A stretch of DNA of 64,000 nucleotides from assembly GCF_000018145.1 (NCBI RefSeq), contig NC_009952.1, positions 439,501-503,500 of the forward strand, given 5' to 3'. Shown one piece after another: positions 8,291 through 17,016 of the stretch (within the stretch, counting starts at the first letter, position 1; every line of letters starts with the position of its first letter). Position numbers and translations under genes: made by a program. This DNA is from Dinoroseobacter shibae DFL 12 = DSM 16493 (GTDB taxonomy: Bacteria; Pseudomonadota; Alphaproteobacteria; Rhodobacterales; Rhodobacteraceae). The notes under the pieces are model-generated. The model ran no database searches. It was given only the letters and a program-made list of their open reading frames with translations, and had not been told where the DNA came from.

Positions 8291-9483
8291 AGTGGCTCCT
8301 TGCGTGTCTTTTAATGCTGCCGGGCCTCGCACTGGCACAATCCAGCGAGGTGCTGCCGGGGGAGCTGGAGATCTCGGTTGAAATCGAGGAGACGGAACAC
8401 ACTCCGATGGTGCGAGAGATGGTTCTAATTACGCTCAGAGGCATCTATCGGCGGCACATCACGCGTGAAGAGATGGTACAGCCCGACCTTGAAGGGTTCA
8501 GTTGGACCCAGCTTGGGACAGACACCTGGCGAGAGGAGCGGTTGAACGGAGCGAGGGTCAAAACCTTCACCCGTCGCATGGCGATTTACCCCGACCGGGC
8601 GGGTACGCTGACCATCGGATCCTTTACCCACAAGCTGACCCTGACGAATGAGGCGGACGAGTGGTTCGAACACAGGATCGAAACCGCCCCCGTGAGCCTC
8701 GACGTGGCGCCGGCATCGGCTGGTCAAGGCCCGGAGTGGTGGTTTCCCGTCAAGAAACTGGAGATTTCGGACACTTGGTCGAACGCACCGGATCAGCTCG
8801 CTCCGGGGGAGGGGGTCTTGCGCATCGTGCGGGTTGAAGCGCTTGGGGCGACCCCCGAGATGCTTCCGCCCATGCCGGAACTGACTTCGCCTTCGGCCAT
8901 GATCTTTCCGCACCCGGAAAAGCGCTTTGTCGAGCTTTCGCCCTTTGGGCCGATCTCCTACGCTTTCTGGCGCTGGACGATCCAGCCCGGCAATGACACC
9001 TCGACCATCGTGGAACCTTTGACCTTTCGGTATTTCGATACGGTCACCCGCGAGGACCGCAAGGTCACCATTTCAGCGCAGCGCGTGGCTTATGGTACGG
9101 TGACGCCCGAGGCCTCGGGGAACCAGCAAGTGCCTGTCTCACGGGTACAGGCCCATTTGCCGGGATGGCCCATGGGGCTTCTTGCGCTTTTGGTTTTTCT
9201 TGGCGGATCGTGGTTGGCCGTCTGGGGCAGGCAGTTCGCGGGTCTGTCGGGTATTCATCGCTTCGCGCTGTTCGATCCCCTGTCCCGAGAGTTGCGCCGT
9301 GCAGCCCGCGCCGGTGAACTTGCCGAAACCCGTCGCTGCGCACGCAAGATGCTGGCGCGCGACGGGGTAACACCGGCGCGCGCGGCAATGCTCCGCCAGT
9401 TTGACGAAGCTGCGTTCGATCCTGAGGCGGATTCGTTGGACCTGCAGAAGTTCGTTCGATCCTTTGTCGCGGCGAAATCGTGA
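8287..9483 (+). CDS. BatD-like protein
   Basis: 398 aa from the ATG at 8287, which begins a signal peptide (MKWLLACLLMLPGLALAQ). The periplasmic part has the beta-rich repeats of BatD proteins, followed by a transmembrane helix at about residues 300-320 ('GLLALLVFLGGSWLAVWG') and a helical cytoplasmic tail. It closes the seven-gene MoxR/Bat operon in which every junction overlaps. BatD proteins are linked to oxygen tolerance or periplasmic stress in other bacteria; in this context assembly of PQQ enzymes is the better guess. The IS element lies 107 bp downstream. Confidence 0.82.
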   Translation: MKWLLACLLMLPGLALAQSSEVLPGELEISVEIEETEHTPMVREMVLITLRGIYRRHITREEMVQPDLEGFSWTQLGTDTWREERLNGARVKTFTRRMAIYPDRAGTLTIGSFTHKLTLTNEADEWFEHRIETAPVSLDVAPASAGQGPEWWFPVKKLEISDTWSNAPDQLAPGEGVLRIVRVEALGATPEMLPPMPELTSPSAMIFPHPEKRFVELSPFGPISYAFWRWTIQPGNDTSTIVEPLTFRYFDTVTREDRKVTISAQRVAYGTVTPEASGNQQVPVSRVQAHLPGWPMGLLALLVFLGGSWLAVWGRQFAGLSGIHRFALFDPLSRELRRAARAGELAETRRCARKMLARDGVTPARAAMLRQFDEAAFDPEADSLDLQKFVRSFVAAKS

Positions 9484-9586
9484 TATGGTTCTAAGAGTAA
9501 TCCTGCCCCTCCGGGTCCGGCGGTGCCCGGTACGGGGCGTAGAATGCGCGCAGCGGTTGAAACAAAGAGTTCTCTAGGTAGGGTTG

Positions 9587-9590
9587 AGGC
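9587..9590. repeat. Left target-site duplication (AGGC)
   Basis: AGGC immediately before the left inverted repeat of the IS matches AGGC immediately after its right end at 10794-10797. Four-base duplications are normal for the IS407 subgroup of IS3. Confidence 0.85.
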
Positions 9591-9655
9591 TGACCTGCTC
9601 CCCTGAAATGTCCTCAAATTTTGGTTAGCCTGTTCTCTAAGTGAGGAGACAGACG

Positions 9656-9922
9656 ATGAAGAGAAGCCGTTTCAGTGAAGAACAGATCATTGGCATTCTT
9701 AAGGAGCACCAGGCTGGGTTGGGCGCGAAGGAGTTGTGTCGCAAGTACGGGATCAGTGACGCGACCTTCTACAAGTGGCGATCCAAGTATGGTGGCATGG
9801 AAGTGTCAGATGCGCGACGTTTGAAGACGCTGGAATCTGAGAACGCCAAACTGAAGAAGATGCTGGCTGAGCAGATGATGGATGTTGCGACGCTTAAGGA
9901 AATGCTTGGAAAAAACTTCTGA
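9656..9922 (+). CDS. IS3-family transposase OrfA
   Basis: 88 aa from the ATG at 9656; a GTG five codons earlier is possible. The N-terminal helix-turn-helix ('[20 protein letters not shown]', then '[18 protein letters not shown]') is the IS3 OrfA DNA-binding domain. It is followed by a leucine-zipper-like helix ('[18 protein letters not shown]'). OrfA recognises the IS ends and is fused to OrfB by a -1 frameshift to make the full transposase. Confidence 0.95.
   Translation: MKRSRFSEEQIIGILKEHQAGLGAKELCRKYGISDATFYKWRSKYGGMEVSDARRLKTLESENAKLKKMLAEQMMDVATLKEMLGKNF
9910..9916 (+). promoter_or_regulatory. Programmed -1 frameshift heptamer A AAA AAC
   Basis: The last codons of orfA read GGA AAA AAC TTC TGA. 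A -1 slip on A AAA AAC enters a frame that runs without stop through CTT CTG AGG and onward into orfB at 9946. This is the canonical X XXY YYZ form used by IS3-family elements to make OrfAB. Confidence 0.8.
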
Positions 9923-9945
9923 GGCCCGGTTCAAGGAGGAATGCC

Positions 9946-10767
9946 GTGGACTGGGCCATGAAGACAAAAGGCTACAATCAGCGCCGGGCGTGCGCGCTGG
10001 CGGGGATCGATCCGCGTGTGTATCGGCGTCGGTCGAAGCGCCTTGCCGACACGGAACTGCGGGTGAGGATGAAAGAACTGGCGTCCGAGCGGCGTCGGTT
10101 CGGTTATCGCCGCCTGCACATGCTGCTGAAGCGTGAGGGCTGGGAGGTAAACTGGAAGAAACTGTACCGGCTCTACCGCGACGAAGGGTTAACCGTTCGT
10201 AAACGGGGCGGACGCAAGCGCGCAGTGGGCACCAGGACGCCCATGGCGATCCCGCAGGGGCCAAACCAGAGGTGGTCCCTCGACTTCATGTCGGATGCGC
10301 TGGAAGACGGGCGTCGGTTCAGGGTGCTAAACGTGATTGATGACTTTAGCCGGGAATGTCTGGCCGCTGTGGTCGATACATCCATCAGCGGCGCACGTGT
10401 CGCCCGCGAGTTGGATCGGATCGCCGAGCTGCGTGGGTACCCCTGCCTTGTGGTCAGCGACAATGGAACCGAACTGACAAGCAACGCGATGCTGAAATGG
10501 CAGGAAGACCGTAAAGTCGACTGGCACTACATCGCGCCCGGAAAGCCCATGCAGAATGGCCTCGTCGAAAGCTTCAACGGGAGGATGCGAGAGGAATGCC
10601 TGAACGAACACCTGTTCCCGTCACTGCGCCATGCCTGCCGCATGATTGCGGCATGGCGCGACGACTACAACCACCACCGCCCGCACTCGAGTCTCGACGG
10701 GCTCACCCCGCGGGAGTATCACCAACGGTCAAGAGAGGACCAAACCCTGAACAGAGCTAACCTATAA
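9946..10767 (+). CDS. IS3-family transposase OrfB (DDE integrase core)
   Basis: 273 aa from a GTG at 9946 when translated alone, but mainly made as an OrfAB fusion. The DDE catalytic core is visible: first Asp in '[11 protein letters not shown]', second Asp in '[11 protein letters not shown]', and the Glu in '[19 protein letters not shown]'. The end '[16 protein letters not shown]' is the usual IS3 C-terminus. The reading frame is complete, with no stops or frameshifts, consistent with a recent insertion. Confidence 0.95.
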   Translation: MDWAMKTKGYNQRRACALAGIDPRVYRRRSKRLADTELRVRMKELASERRRFGYRRLHMLLKREGWEVNWKKLYRLYRDEGLTVRKRGGRKRAVGTRTPMAIPQGPNQRWSLDFMSDALEDGRRFRVLNVIDDFSRECLAAVVDTSISGARVARELDRIAELRGYPCLVVSDNGTELTSNAMLKWQEDRKVDWHYIAPGKPMQNGLVESFNGRMREECLNEHLFPSLRHACRMIAAWRDDYNHHRPHSSLDGLTPREYHQRSREDQTLNRANL

Positions 10768-10793
10768 ACGCGGACTCAAAGGGGAGCAGGTCA

Positions 10794-10797
10794 AGGC
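10794..10797. repeat. Right target-site duplication (AGGC)
   Basis: Pairs with 9587-9590. It is followed within seven bases by the AGGAGG ribosome site of the response-regulator gene at 10813. Confidence 0.85.
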
Positions 10798-10812
10798 CCG
10801 TAGGAGGAAAGC

Positions 10813-11532
10813 ATGCAAACTTCACATCCGGCGATCGAAGCGCGACCTGTCTCGTCGATCCTCATAGTGGATGATCATCCACTTTACAGTGATGCGCTGG
10901 AATCCGCCCTCGAGATGATGTTCACAGGGTGCGACATCCGCAAGGCACAAACGCTCAATGCAGCTTTGGAAACTGCCCAGGACGGTTTTGACCCGGATCT
11001 CGTGATGTTCGATCTCAAGCTGCCGGACGTGACGGGAGTCTCGGGCTTCAAGACCCTGCGTAACCGCCTGCCAGACGCCCGGTTCCTTGTGATATCTTCA
11101 CTGGCTTCTGTCGAGTTGGTGCAATCGCTGCTCAACGAAGGCGCGGCCGGGTTTCTGCCAAAAGATACGTCCACGGCGCGTTTGCGCGACGCACTGGCGA
11201 AGATCGCAGCGGGAGGTACGTTCGTACCGAAGGATTTCCGCAAGGCCGAGACCGAAGGTGTCGAAGGGCCAGCCGCTGAGTTCGATCACCCGAAGCTGGC
11301 CGAGTTGACCCCACAGCAGCAACGCATCATGCGCCTCATCTGCAAAGGCAAACCGAACAAGGAGATTGCCTATGAGCTGTCGTTGGCTGAAGCGACGGTA
11401 AAGGCACATATAACCGCTCTGTTGCGGCGATTGGGGGCACGTAACCGGACCGAAGCGGTGGTTGTCGTGGAAGAAGCCATGGCCGCGCAACGTGGCGACG
11501 AACCCGAAGCCCGCGCTTTCCTAAGGCGCTAG
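10813..11532 (+). CDS. LuxR/NarL-family response regulator
   Basis: 239 aa. The N-terminal receiver has the acidic pair in 'ILIVDDHPLYSDAL' (residues 16-29) and the phospho-acceptor D67 in 'LVMFDLKLPD'. The C-terminal LuxR-type helix-turn-helix is 'LTPQQQRIMRLICKGKPNKEI' and 'TVKAHITALLRRLGA' at about 160-210. The ATG has a strong AGGAGG seven bases upstream. It leads an operon with a FIST sensor and a hybrid kinase, an arrangement known next to regulators of PQQ alcohol dehydrogenases and of flh/xox genes. Its original promoter is now separated from it by the IS ending at 10793. Confidence 0.93.
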   Translation: MQTSHPAIEARPVSSILIVDDHPLYSDALESALEMMFTGCDIRKAQTLNAALETAQDGFDPDLVMFDLKLPDVTGVSGFKTLRNRLPDARFLVISSLASVELVQSLLNEGAAGFLPKDTSTARLRDALAKIAAGGTFVPKDFRKAETEGVEGPAAEFDHPKLAELTPQQQRIMRLICKGKPNKEIAYELSLAEATVKAHITALLRRLGARNRTEAVVVVEEAMAAQRGDEPEARAFLRR

Positions 11533-11544
11533 GAGCGGAGTGCA

Positions 11545-12702
11545 ATGCGCGATCACCTCTCCGACCCTTCGATCATTCAAGTTGCCGTCTCTCGTGCGAC
11601 GGCTCCCCAGGCCGCAGCCGATGATGCGGCCTCCAAGATCAATTTGCCGGAGACACGCTTTGTGCTTGCTTTCGTACCTGGCGAAATGCCGGGCGACGAA
11701 GTGGCAGCTGCGCTCGACACTGCCTTGGACGGGGTGCCTGTCTTTGGCTGCTCGACCGCAGGGCAGATCACGGACAAGGGCTACGAAACTGAAGCGCTGC
11801 TGCTATTGGCCTTTCCCAAGAAGCACTTTCGGTGTTCATCCTTGATGCTCGCGCCGCTCGATCCAATTTCACCCACGGCGCTGGCCACGACTGCGCAACG
11901 TCACGAAAACGAGTTTCAGCACACAGCGGGTTGGAACCGGTTGGGACTGATCTTCTCAGACGGGGTGTCACAGCAAGAAGATGTGCTTGTGTCCACCCTT
12001 GAGGCCGTATTGAGCGATTTACCCATCTTTGGCGGTTCGGCCGGGGACTCCCTACGCTTCGAAAAGACGTTCGTCTTGCACAAGGGAGCGTCGCACAGCA
12101 ACTCGGCAGTTCTCTTGATCCTGGAAACAGATCTCGAGTTTCAGGGATTAGGGTTTGACCATTTCCTGCCTTCCGGCGCGCCCTTGGTGATCACCGGCGC
12201 GGACCCGGAGGCCCGAAAGGTCTATGAGATCAATGGCGCGCCGGCAGCAGAGGAATATGCACGACTGGTCGGCTGCAAGCTTGGAGATCTATCGCCGAAG
12301 GTCTTTGCGGAGAACCCAATGCTTGTGCAGTATCGCGACCGTCATTACGTCCGCGCGATTTCTGACGCGGATGATGCGGGGGCGTTGTCTTTCATGGCAG
12401 CGATCGACGATGGCCTGATCATGACCCTGGGCAAAGGCCAAGAAATCCTGCAGACCCTTGAAACCGGGCTGCGCCGCCGGGACAGGCGTGGCGAGAGGCC
12501 CGATTTCATCCTCGGATTTGACTGTGTGCTGCGCAAGCTTGAGATCGAGCAAAAGCAACTGGCACGGGCGGTATCGAACATCCTGTGCTCGTCGCGGGTG
12601 TTCGGATACAATACATACGGCGAACAATACTGCGGCGTCCATATGAACCAGACCTTCGTGGGCGTCGCCTTCTTCAAGTCGGATCAGGGCTATATCATAT
12701 GA
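11545..12702 (+). CDS. FIST-domain sensory protein
   Basis: 385 aa cytoplasmic protein with FIST N and FIST C domains. Supporting segments are 'GVPVFGCSTAGQI' near residue 70, 'SDGVSQQEDVLVSTLEAVL' and 'PIFGGSAGDSL' near 140-170, and 'NILCSSRVFGYNTYGEQYCGVH' near the C-terminus. FIST domains are thought to bind small ligands and feed into kinases or chemotaxis proteins. The gene sits 12 bp after the response regulator and overlaps the kinase start (ATGA), so the three act together. The ligand cannot be read from sequence; a C1 compound is a contextual guess. Confidence 0.92.
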   Translation: MRDHLSDPSIIQVAVSRATAPQAAADDAASKINLPETRFVLAFVPGEMPGDEVAAALDTALDGVPVFGCSTAGQITDKGYETEALLLLAFPKKHFRCSSLMLAPLDPISPTALATTAQRHENEFQHTAGWNRLGLIFSDGVSQQEDVLVSTLEAVLSDLPIFGGSAGDSLRFEKTFVLHKGASHSNSAVLLILETDLEFQGLGFDHFLPSGAPLVITGADPEARKVYEINGAPAAEEYARLVGCKLGDLSPKVFAENPMLVQYRDRHYVRAISDADDAGALSFMAAIDDGLIMTLGKGQEILQTLETGLRRRDRRGERPDFILGFDCVLRKLEIEQKQLARAVSNILCSSRVFGYNTYGEQYCGVHMNQTFVGVAFFKSDQGYII

Positions 12703-14975
12703 GCATGGTCGATCCGTCAGATCCGCCGCTGGTGCAAATCGAAAAGCAGGCACGTATCATCGATGCCCTTGTCCGCCGCGCCAATCGGCAGAGCGACATC
12801 AGCCCATCGGCTTACCGATCCTTCCAGTCGGCTATCGACTTGCAACGCCAGGTTGCTGCTCAGAGCTTGGAACTGGAGACTGTGAGGACCGAGCGCGAGC
12901 GGACGCGAAAAACCCTGGTCGAAGCGCTGTCCTCGATGGGGGAGGGAGTGGCGCTTTTCTCTGACGACCGCCTGAACATCTGCAACGACCTCTTCCGTGG
13001 ATTGCTCCCGGATATTTCGCACAAGTTCGTACCGGGTCTTTCGCTTTCCCGGTACCTGGAACTCGTGGAGGTCAGCGAACGCGTTGTCTCGACGGATCGC
13101 AAACTCTCGGTACTTCGCCAAACCCTGAAGGTGCGCCAGTCCGCCGGCGCGACCACGGCACTGATGGTCGAGTTGTCCGACGATCGCTGGTACCAACTCA
13201 GTATTCAACAGACCTCGGTGGAAAATACCGTTGTGTTGATGACAGAGATCACTGCGCTGGTGCGGCGCAATCGGCGGGAGAAGGAGCATCTGATTGACCG
13301 TCAGGCCGATTACCTTGCCGCGGTGTTTCAGAACATGGGGTCAGGCGTCTGTTCGTTTTCGGCAGAGGGCGAGGTGATGATGCAGAATGCCCGGTTCCGC
13401 GAGATTTTGGGCGTGCCGCTTACGCTGCTGCAAGCAGGTACGCCACTGAGCACGCTGCTGGATTTTCTCCGCACTCGAGCGCTGATTTCGGAAGATGCTT
13501 GGCTTCATGTTGATGCCTGGCGCGACGAGTTGCGGCGCAAAGGGGCACTGGTGCGCCGAGTGAGCCACGGCTCGAACCGGGTGCTTGATGTCCATGCCAA
13601 TGTTCTGCCCGATGGCGGATTTCTGGTCGAACTCAAAGACGTGACATTGGAAACTCAGACCACGGAACTGCTGGAGAACCGCGTGGCGGCCCGCACCGCA
13701 GAGCTGACGCGGGCCAATGCACGTCTGACCGCGGAATACGAGCAGAAAGCACGGGTCGAGGAAGAGCTTCGCCTGTCAAAGGAGCGAGCCGAGGCTGCGG
13801 TGTCGTCGAAGACCCGCTTTCTTGCTGCGGCCAGTCACGATCTCCTGCAACCGATCAACGCTGCCAAGCTCTTGATCTCAACTCTACAGGAAGCCACCCG
13901 AGAGACCAGTTTTCAGCCCATGGTCAAACGGCTGAAAGGTGCGTTCTCTTCGGCGGAGAACCTGTTGCATTCATTGCTTGATATTTCACGGCTGGAAAGC
14001 GCCGATCCGGAAGCGGTCTCGCTTATGGCGGTCGATCTAGGCGCGCTGATGGAAAGCGTACGGGATGACCAGTCCCCTCTGGCCGCGCGCAAGGGAGTGA
14101 GGTTGACGGTGGTACCGTGCTCACTCTTTGTGCGTTCTGATCCGGTTTACCTGATGCGGTCGATCCAGAACCTGGTTGTGAATGCGGTGCAGTATACCGA
14201 GCCGGGCGGGCGTGTTCTTGTTGGTGGGCGTCGCAAGGGCGGTCATGTGGTGTTGGAGGTCTGGGATACCGGCGTGGGCATCGCCAAGAAGGATCAAGCC
14301 CGGATATTCGAAGAGTTCACGCGCGGCGACGACGTGCAACTGGGCTCGGGCGTCGGGCTGGGCCTTTCGATCGTGGACAGAGCCTGTCGCCTGCTCGGAC
14401 ACGAGCTCTCGGTCCGCTCCAAGCCCGGGTGTGGGTCGGTCTTTCGAATGAAAATTGCATTGGTCGATGGCGTCCCGATCCGGCGCAAGACCCAGAGCGC
14501 CGCTGCCGATGATGGGGGGCAACCGATCGACCACATCGTCATGGTGATCGAGAATGACGAGGACGTGCTCTATGGTACGACCCAGTGGCTGGAACAATGG
14601 GGGGCCAGTGTCCTCGCTGCCCGCTCGACTGAAGAAGCTCTCGCCCATGTGAATGACATGGGCATCCCGCCGGATATTATTCTTGCGGACTACCAACTCG
14701 ACGGGCCGGATACTGGGATCTCCGCCATTTCCGCCATCCGTTCGCTCACTGGCAGCGATGTGCCGGCAATCATGATAACCGCGGATCGCAGTGATCTGGT
14801 CCGGCGTCTCGGGATCGAAAATGACCTGACGGTAATGACGAAACCCGCCGCGCTCAGCCGGTTGCGTCCGCTCATTGACTGGACGATCCAGCGACACGCT
14901 GCAAGCGTCGAGCACGGGCGGTCACACCTGCGAACCCAATTACAGACAAAGGTCGGCGGTGACAGCGGGTTGTGA
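12699..14975 (+). CDS. Hybrid sensor histidine kinase (PAS-PAS-HisKA-HATPase-REC)
   Basis: 758 aa from the ATG at 12699 (overlapping the FIST stop); earlier in-frame codons lie inside the FIST gene. Two PAS-like domains are at about 70-200 and 205-320, then a coiled-coil, then HisKA with H380 in 'AAASHDLLQPINAAK'. The ATPase has 'SIQNLVVNAVQYTEPGG' and 'DTGVGI...GSGVGLGLSIV'. A C-terminal receiver carries D664 in 'IILADYQLDG'. No membrane helix is seen, so it is a cytosolic kinase probably fed by the FIST protein. The partner is likely the regulator at 10813. Confidence 0.93.
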   Translation: MSMVDPSDPPLVQIEKQARIIDALVRRANRQSDISPSAYRSFQSAIDLQRQVAAQSLELETVRTERERTRKTLVEALSSMGEGVALFSDDRLNICNDLFRGLLPDISHKFVPGLSLSRYLELVEVSERVVSTDRKLSVLRQTLKVRQSAGATTALMVELSDDRWYQLSIQQTSVENTVVLMTEITALVRRNRREKEHLIDRQADYLAAVFQNMGSGVCSFSAEGEVMMQNARFREILGVPLTLLQAGTPLSTLLDFLRTRALISEDAWLHVDAWRDELRRKGALVRRVSHGSNRVLDVHANVLPDGGFLVELKDVTLETQTTELLENRVAARTAELTRANARLTAEYEQKARVEEELRLSKERAEAAVSSKTRFLAAASHDLLQPINAAKLLISTLQEATRETSFQPMVKRLKGAFSSAENLLHSLLDISRLESADPEAVSLMAVDLGALMESVRDDQSPLAARKGVRLTVVPCSLFVRSDPVYLMRSIQNLVVNAVQYTEPGGRVLVGGRRKGGHVVLEVWDTGVGIAKKDQARIFEEFTRGDDVQLGSGVGLGLSIVDRACRLLGHELSVRSKPGCGSVFRMKIALVDGVPIRRKTQSAAADDGGQPIDHIVMVIENDEDVLYGTTQWLEQWGASVLAARSTEEALAHVNDMGIPPDIILADYQLDGPDTGISAISAIRSLTGSDVPAIMITADRSDLVRRLGIENDLTVMTKPAALSRLRPLIDWTIQRHAASVEHGRSHLRTQLQTKVGGDSGL

Positions 14976-15008
14976 GGCCCGCAAAGTGGCGGCAAGGGGA
15001 GGAAGAAG

Positions 15009-15671
15009 ATGAGAACTATCCTGATGAGCCTGACGATCGGCGCGTGGCTCTGCGCCGCACCTGCGCTGGCTGCGCCGCTGGAAGGGGAGAAGACCTATGA
15101 CTTGCTGTTCCGGCAAGGGACCCTCGACACAATTTCCCGGAGTTCGGAGTTGGTCTATCGCCGAACGGTCAAGAACAGCCTGAAACCCGAAGCGGCAGAG
15201 CGCGATACCGGAGATATTGCACTGAGCTTCCGCCAGGGCGAGGCCGTGATGGCCCTGCTGGAGTTCCGGCAGGGTGGCAAGTACCGTACCCTCGGAACCT
15301 TTCCGGCCAGCGTGGGCAACCCAATGATCATGTATTTTTATGAAACCGTGGTACGTGACATGGCAGAGACGGCTGGGGGAAGCCCGTTCTACATACGAAA
15401 CCGGGTCAAGGAGGCGCTGGTCGAACCCTCGGAGATCATAGCCGGAGAGGCGATCATTGACGGCAAGACCGTCGAGACCAGCACCATCCGGATGCTGCCT
15501 TTCGAAGGTGATCCCAATGTGGACCGGATGCGCGGTTTCGGCGATCTGGAATTGCAGGTCACCATGTCGGAGGCGGTGCCGGGCTGGTACATGAGCATGG
15601 AGGCCAAGGCCTCCAACGGCGAGGTTTACAGCAACACCCTCGACTTTGAACGGCTCGACGTGGCGCGATGA
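15009..15671 (+). CDS. Exported protein of unknown function
   Basis: 220 aa with a signal peptide (MRTILMSLTIGAWLCAAPALA). The mature part is beta-rich with 'GEKTYDLLFRQGTLDTISRSSELVYRR' repeats of short strands and no cysteine, resembling small periplasmic beta-sheet proteins of the DUF3108 kind only in general style. It begins 33 bp after the kinase gene and overlaps the next gene (ATGA), so it may belong to the same transcript. Function is not recognised; proximity to xox genes suggests periplasmic work. Confidence 0.75.
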   Translation: MRTILMSLTIGAWLCAAPALAAPLEGEKTYDLLFRQGTLDTISRSSELVYRRTVKNSLKPEAAERDTGDIALSFRQGEAVMALLEFRQGGKYRTLGTFPASVGNPMIMYFYETVVRDMAETAGGSPFYIRNRVKEALVEPSEIIAGEAIIDGKTVETSTIRMLPFEGDPNVDRMRGFGDLELQVTMSEAVPGWYMSMEAKASNGEVYSNTLDFERLDVAR

Positions 15672-16018
15672 AACAACTTGCCCTTCTTGCCGCCTTGATG
15701 GCGATACCTGCCGTCGCGCACGCGGACACGGTCGCCGAGCGTCTGAACGATTTCCCCACTGCGGCTAGGGCGGATTACGTCTTTGCCTGCATGGTCGCCA
15801 ACGGTCAGACGCGCGAGATGCTGGATCGCTGTTCCTGCTCGATCGACGAGATCGCTGCGATCCTGTCCTACGAAGACTATCTTGCGGCGGAGACGGTTCT
15901 GTCGATGCGCCGGGTTGGTGGAGAGCGGATGTCGTTTTTTCAGAGCGCGGCCATGGCCGAGAACATCGTTGCCGAACTGCGCAGAGCCCAGGCTGAAGCC
16001 GAGGTGATCTGCTTCTGA
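15668..16018 (+). CDS. Small exported cysteine-containing protein
   Basis: 116 aa with a signal peptide (MKQLALLAALMAIPAVAHA). The mature part contains 'VFACMVANGQTREMLDRCSCSIDEIA', with cysteines at about 43, 56 and 58, and a last one next to the C-terminus ('EVICF'). The four cysteines suggest two disulfides in the periplasm. The gene is coupled to the preceding one (ATGA overlap) and is followed by a strong terminator. Proteins like this accompany PQQ-dependent dehydrogenase genes in Rhodobacteraceae, but no activity is assigned. Confidence 0.78.
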   Translation: MKQLALLAALMAIPAVAHADTVAERLNDFPTAARADYVFACMVANGQTREMLDRCSCSIDEIAAILSYEDYLAAETVLSMRRVGGERMSFFQSAAMAENIVAELRRAQAEAEVICF

Positions 16019-16025
16019 CAGATGG

Positions 16026-16060
16026 AAAGCCGCCGCTACCCTGGCGGAGCGGCGGCTTTT
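16026..16060. terminator. Bidirectional rho-independent terminator
   Basis: Perfect 12-bp stem: AAAGCCGCCGCT (16026-16037) and AGCGGCGGCTTT (16048-16059) with a 10-base loop. T-runs result on both strands, so it should end transcription from the left operon and from the convergent gene at 16082. Confidence 0.9.
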
Positions 16061-16081
16061 GCGTCCCGGAAATGGTCGATC

Positions 16082-16894
16082 TTAGCTGGTGACTTTTTTG
16101 GGCAACCGCGCTTCGAAACTGTTGCCATCGGTGTCTGTGGCCTTGACCGTCAAATCCTCGGCCCCGTTGTCGTCATAGCCGAAGCGGAAGACCGGGTTCT
16201 CGGAAATCGAGATACCCCCTTCCATCGAGAAGAGCATCTCGTCGCCCTGCCACACTTCGAGATGATCGATGAAATGGGCGGGAATGAAGAGCTGTGTGAT
16301 CTGATCGCGCTGCAGTCCCGAATAGTTCGGGTGGCGGATCATGATCTGGGCCTCGCGCCGCGGCATCGACATCTGCACGTCGCTGTCGAAGGACTTCAGT
16401 TTCATCTGTCCCATGTTTGCCAGCGCGGCGGCCGCGTCCTTGGTTGCTGGTGCCGAGCATCCCCCGGAGGCCTTCACGTAGCGGCCCGTCATGTGGAACC
16501 CGTCCGCAGTTTCCGCAATCACACGCACGTTGGAGTATTGATCGACACGAACCCGCAGCTCGAAATCCAGCGTGCCCATGCCCTCGCCGAAGGTGAATAG
16601 GCCGGCAACCGGGGCGGGATTTTCATCCACAACCACAGTCGCGGCGTGGATTCGGGTCGAAGGGTCGGTCTGCTTGAGCTGGATCGGCACGGTGGCCGCG
16701 TCATGGGCGCGGTAGGGCGCATCCATCGACAGAAGCCCGTCCGCCGACATCAGGGCGACATCGCCCAATACATCTTCGCGCAGATCTTCCCAAGTGGCAC
16801 TTGCTGTCAGTGGATTCTGAACTGTTTCGCCGGCCCAGGCCCACCCCGCGGTCAAAGTCGCCACAGCGACGGCGCAAACAAGCTTCTGGGCCAT
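16082..16894 (-). CDS. Quinoprotein dehydrogenase-associated SoxYZ-like carrier (copy 1)
   Basis: 270 aa from the start codon at 16892-16894, chosen for its GGAGG ribosome site and signal peptide (MAQKLVCAVAVATLTAGWAWA). An N-terminal SoxY-like part contains the single 'SGGCSAPA' cysteine region (about residue 150) and a SoxZ-like part with 'IRHPNYSGLQRDQITQLFIPA' (split by 'N'). In Sox systems SoxYZ carries sulfur intermediates; this subfamily instead follows PQQ dehydrogenases and its cargo is unknown. It faces away from the zinc hydrolase at 17017. A second 270-aa copy lies at 26519-27331. Confidence 0.9.
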   Translation of the reverse strand: MAQKLVCAVAVATLTAGWAWAGETVQNPLTASATWEDLREDVLGDVALMSADGLLSMDAPYRAHDAATVPIQLKQTDPSTRIHAATVVVDENPAPVAGLFTFGEGMGTLDFELRVRVDQYSNVRVIAETADGFHMTGRYVKASGGCSAPATKDAAAALANMGQMKLKSFDSDVQMSMPRREAQIMIRHPNYSGLQRDQITQLFIPAHFIDHLEVWQGDEMLFSMEGGISISENPVFRFGYDDNGAEDLTVKATDTDGNSFEARLPKKVTS

Positions 16895-17016
16895 GATCTC
16901 TTCCTCCCGGGTCCAAGCTTGACATACATGCCATAAAAACATGCAAAATGACATACGATCCCCGCGCGCGACGGCTGTCACAATCCCGTGTTACAGTGCT
17001 GCAGGAGGAAGACCCG
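16895..17016. promoter_or_regulatory. Divergent promoter region between SoxYZ-like carrier and zinc hydrolase
   Basis: 122 bp separating two divergent starts, so promoters for both must lie here. It is AT-richer than its flanks around 16920-16960 (TGACATACATGCCATAAAAACATG). No specific operator could be assigned. Confidence 0.45.

Larger units (their letters stand above)
9591..10793 (+). mobile_element. Complete IS3-family (IS407-group-like) insertion sequence, 1203 bp
   Basis: The left end begins TGACCTGCTCCCCT (9591) and the right end is its reverse complement, AGGGGAGCAGGTCA ending at 10793; imperfect matching continues inward. A 4-bp duplication AGGC flanks both sides. The element carries orfA and orfB in overlapping phases with a slippery A AAA AAC heptamer, so it looks intact and possibly active. 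It sits between the BatD gene and a response-regulator gene, with its right end only 19 bp from that gene's start codon. The element therefore separates the regulator from whatever promoter lay upstream. Confidence 0.95.

Noticed and set aside
16948-17016. Upstream ATG start for the zinc metallohydrolase
   Set aside because: No ribosome site precedes it, while AGGAGG lies eight bases before the GTG at 17017.
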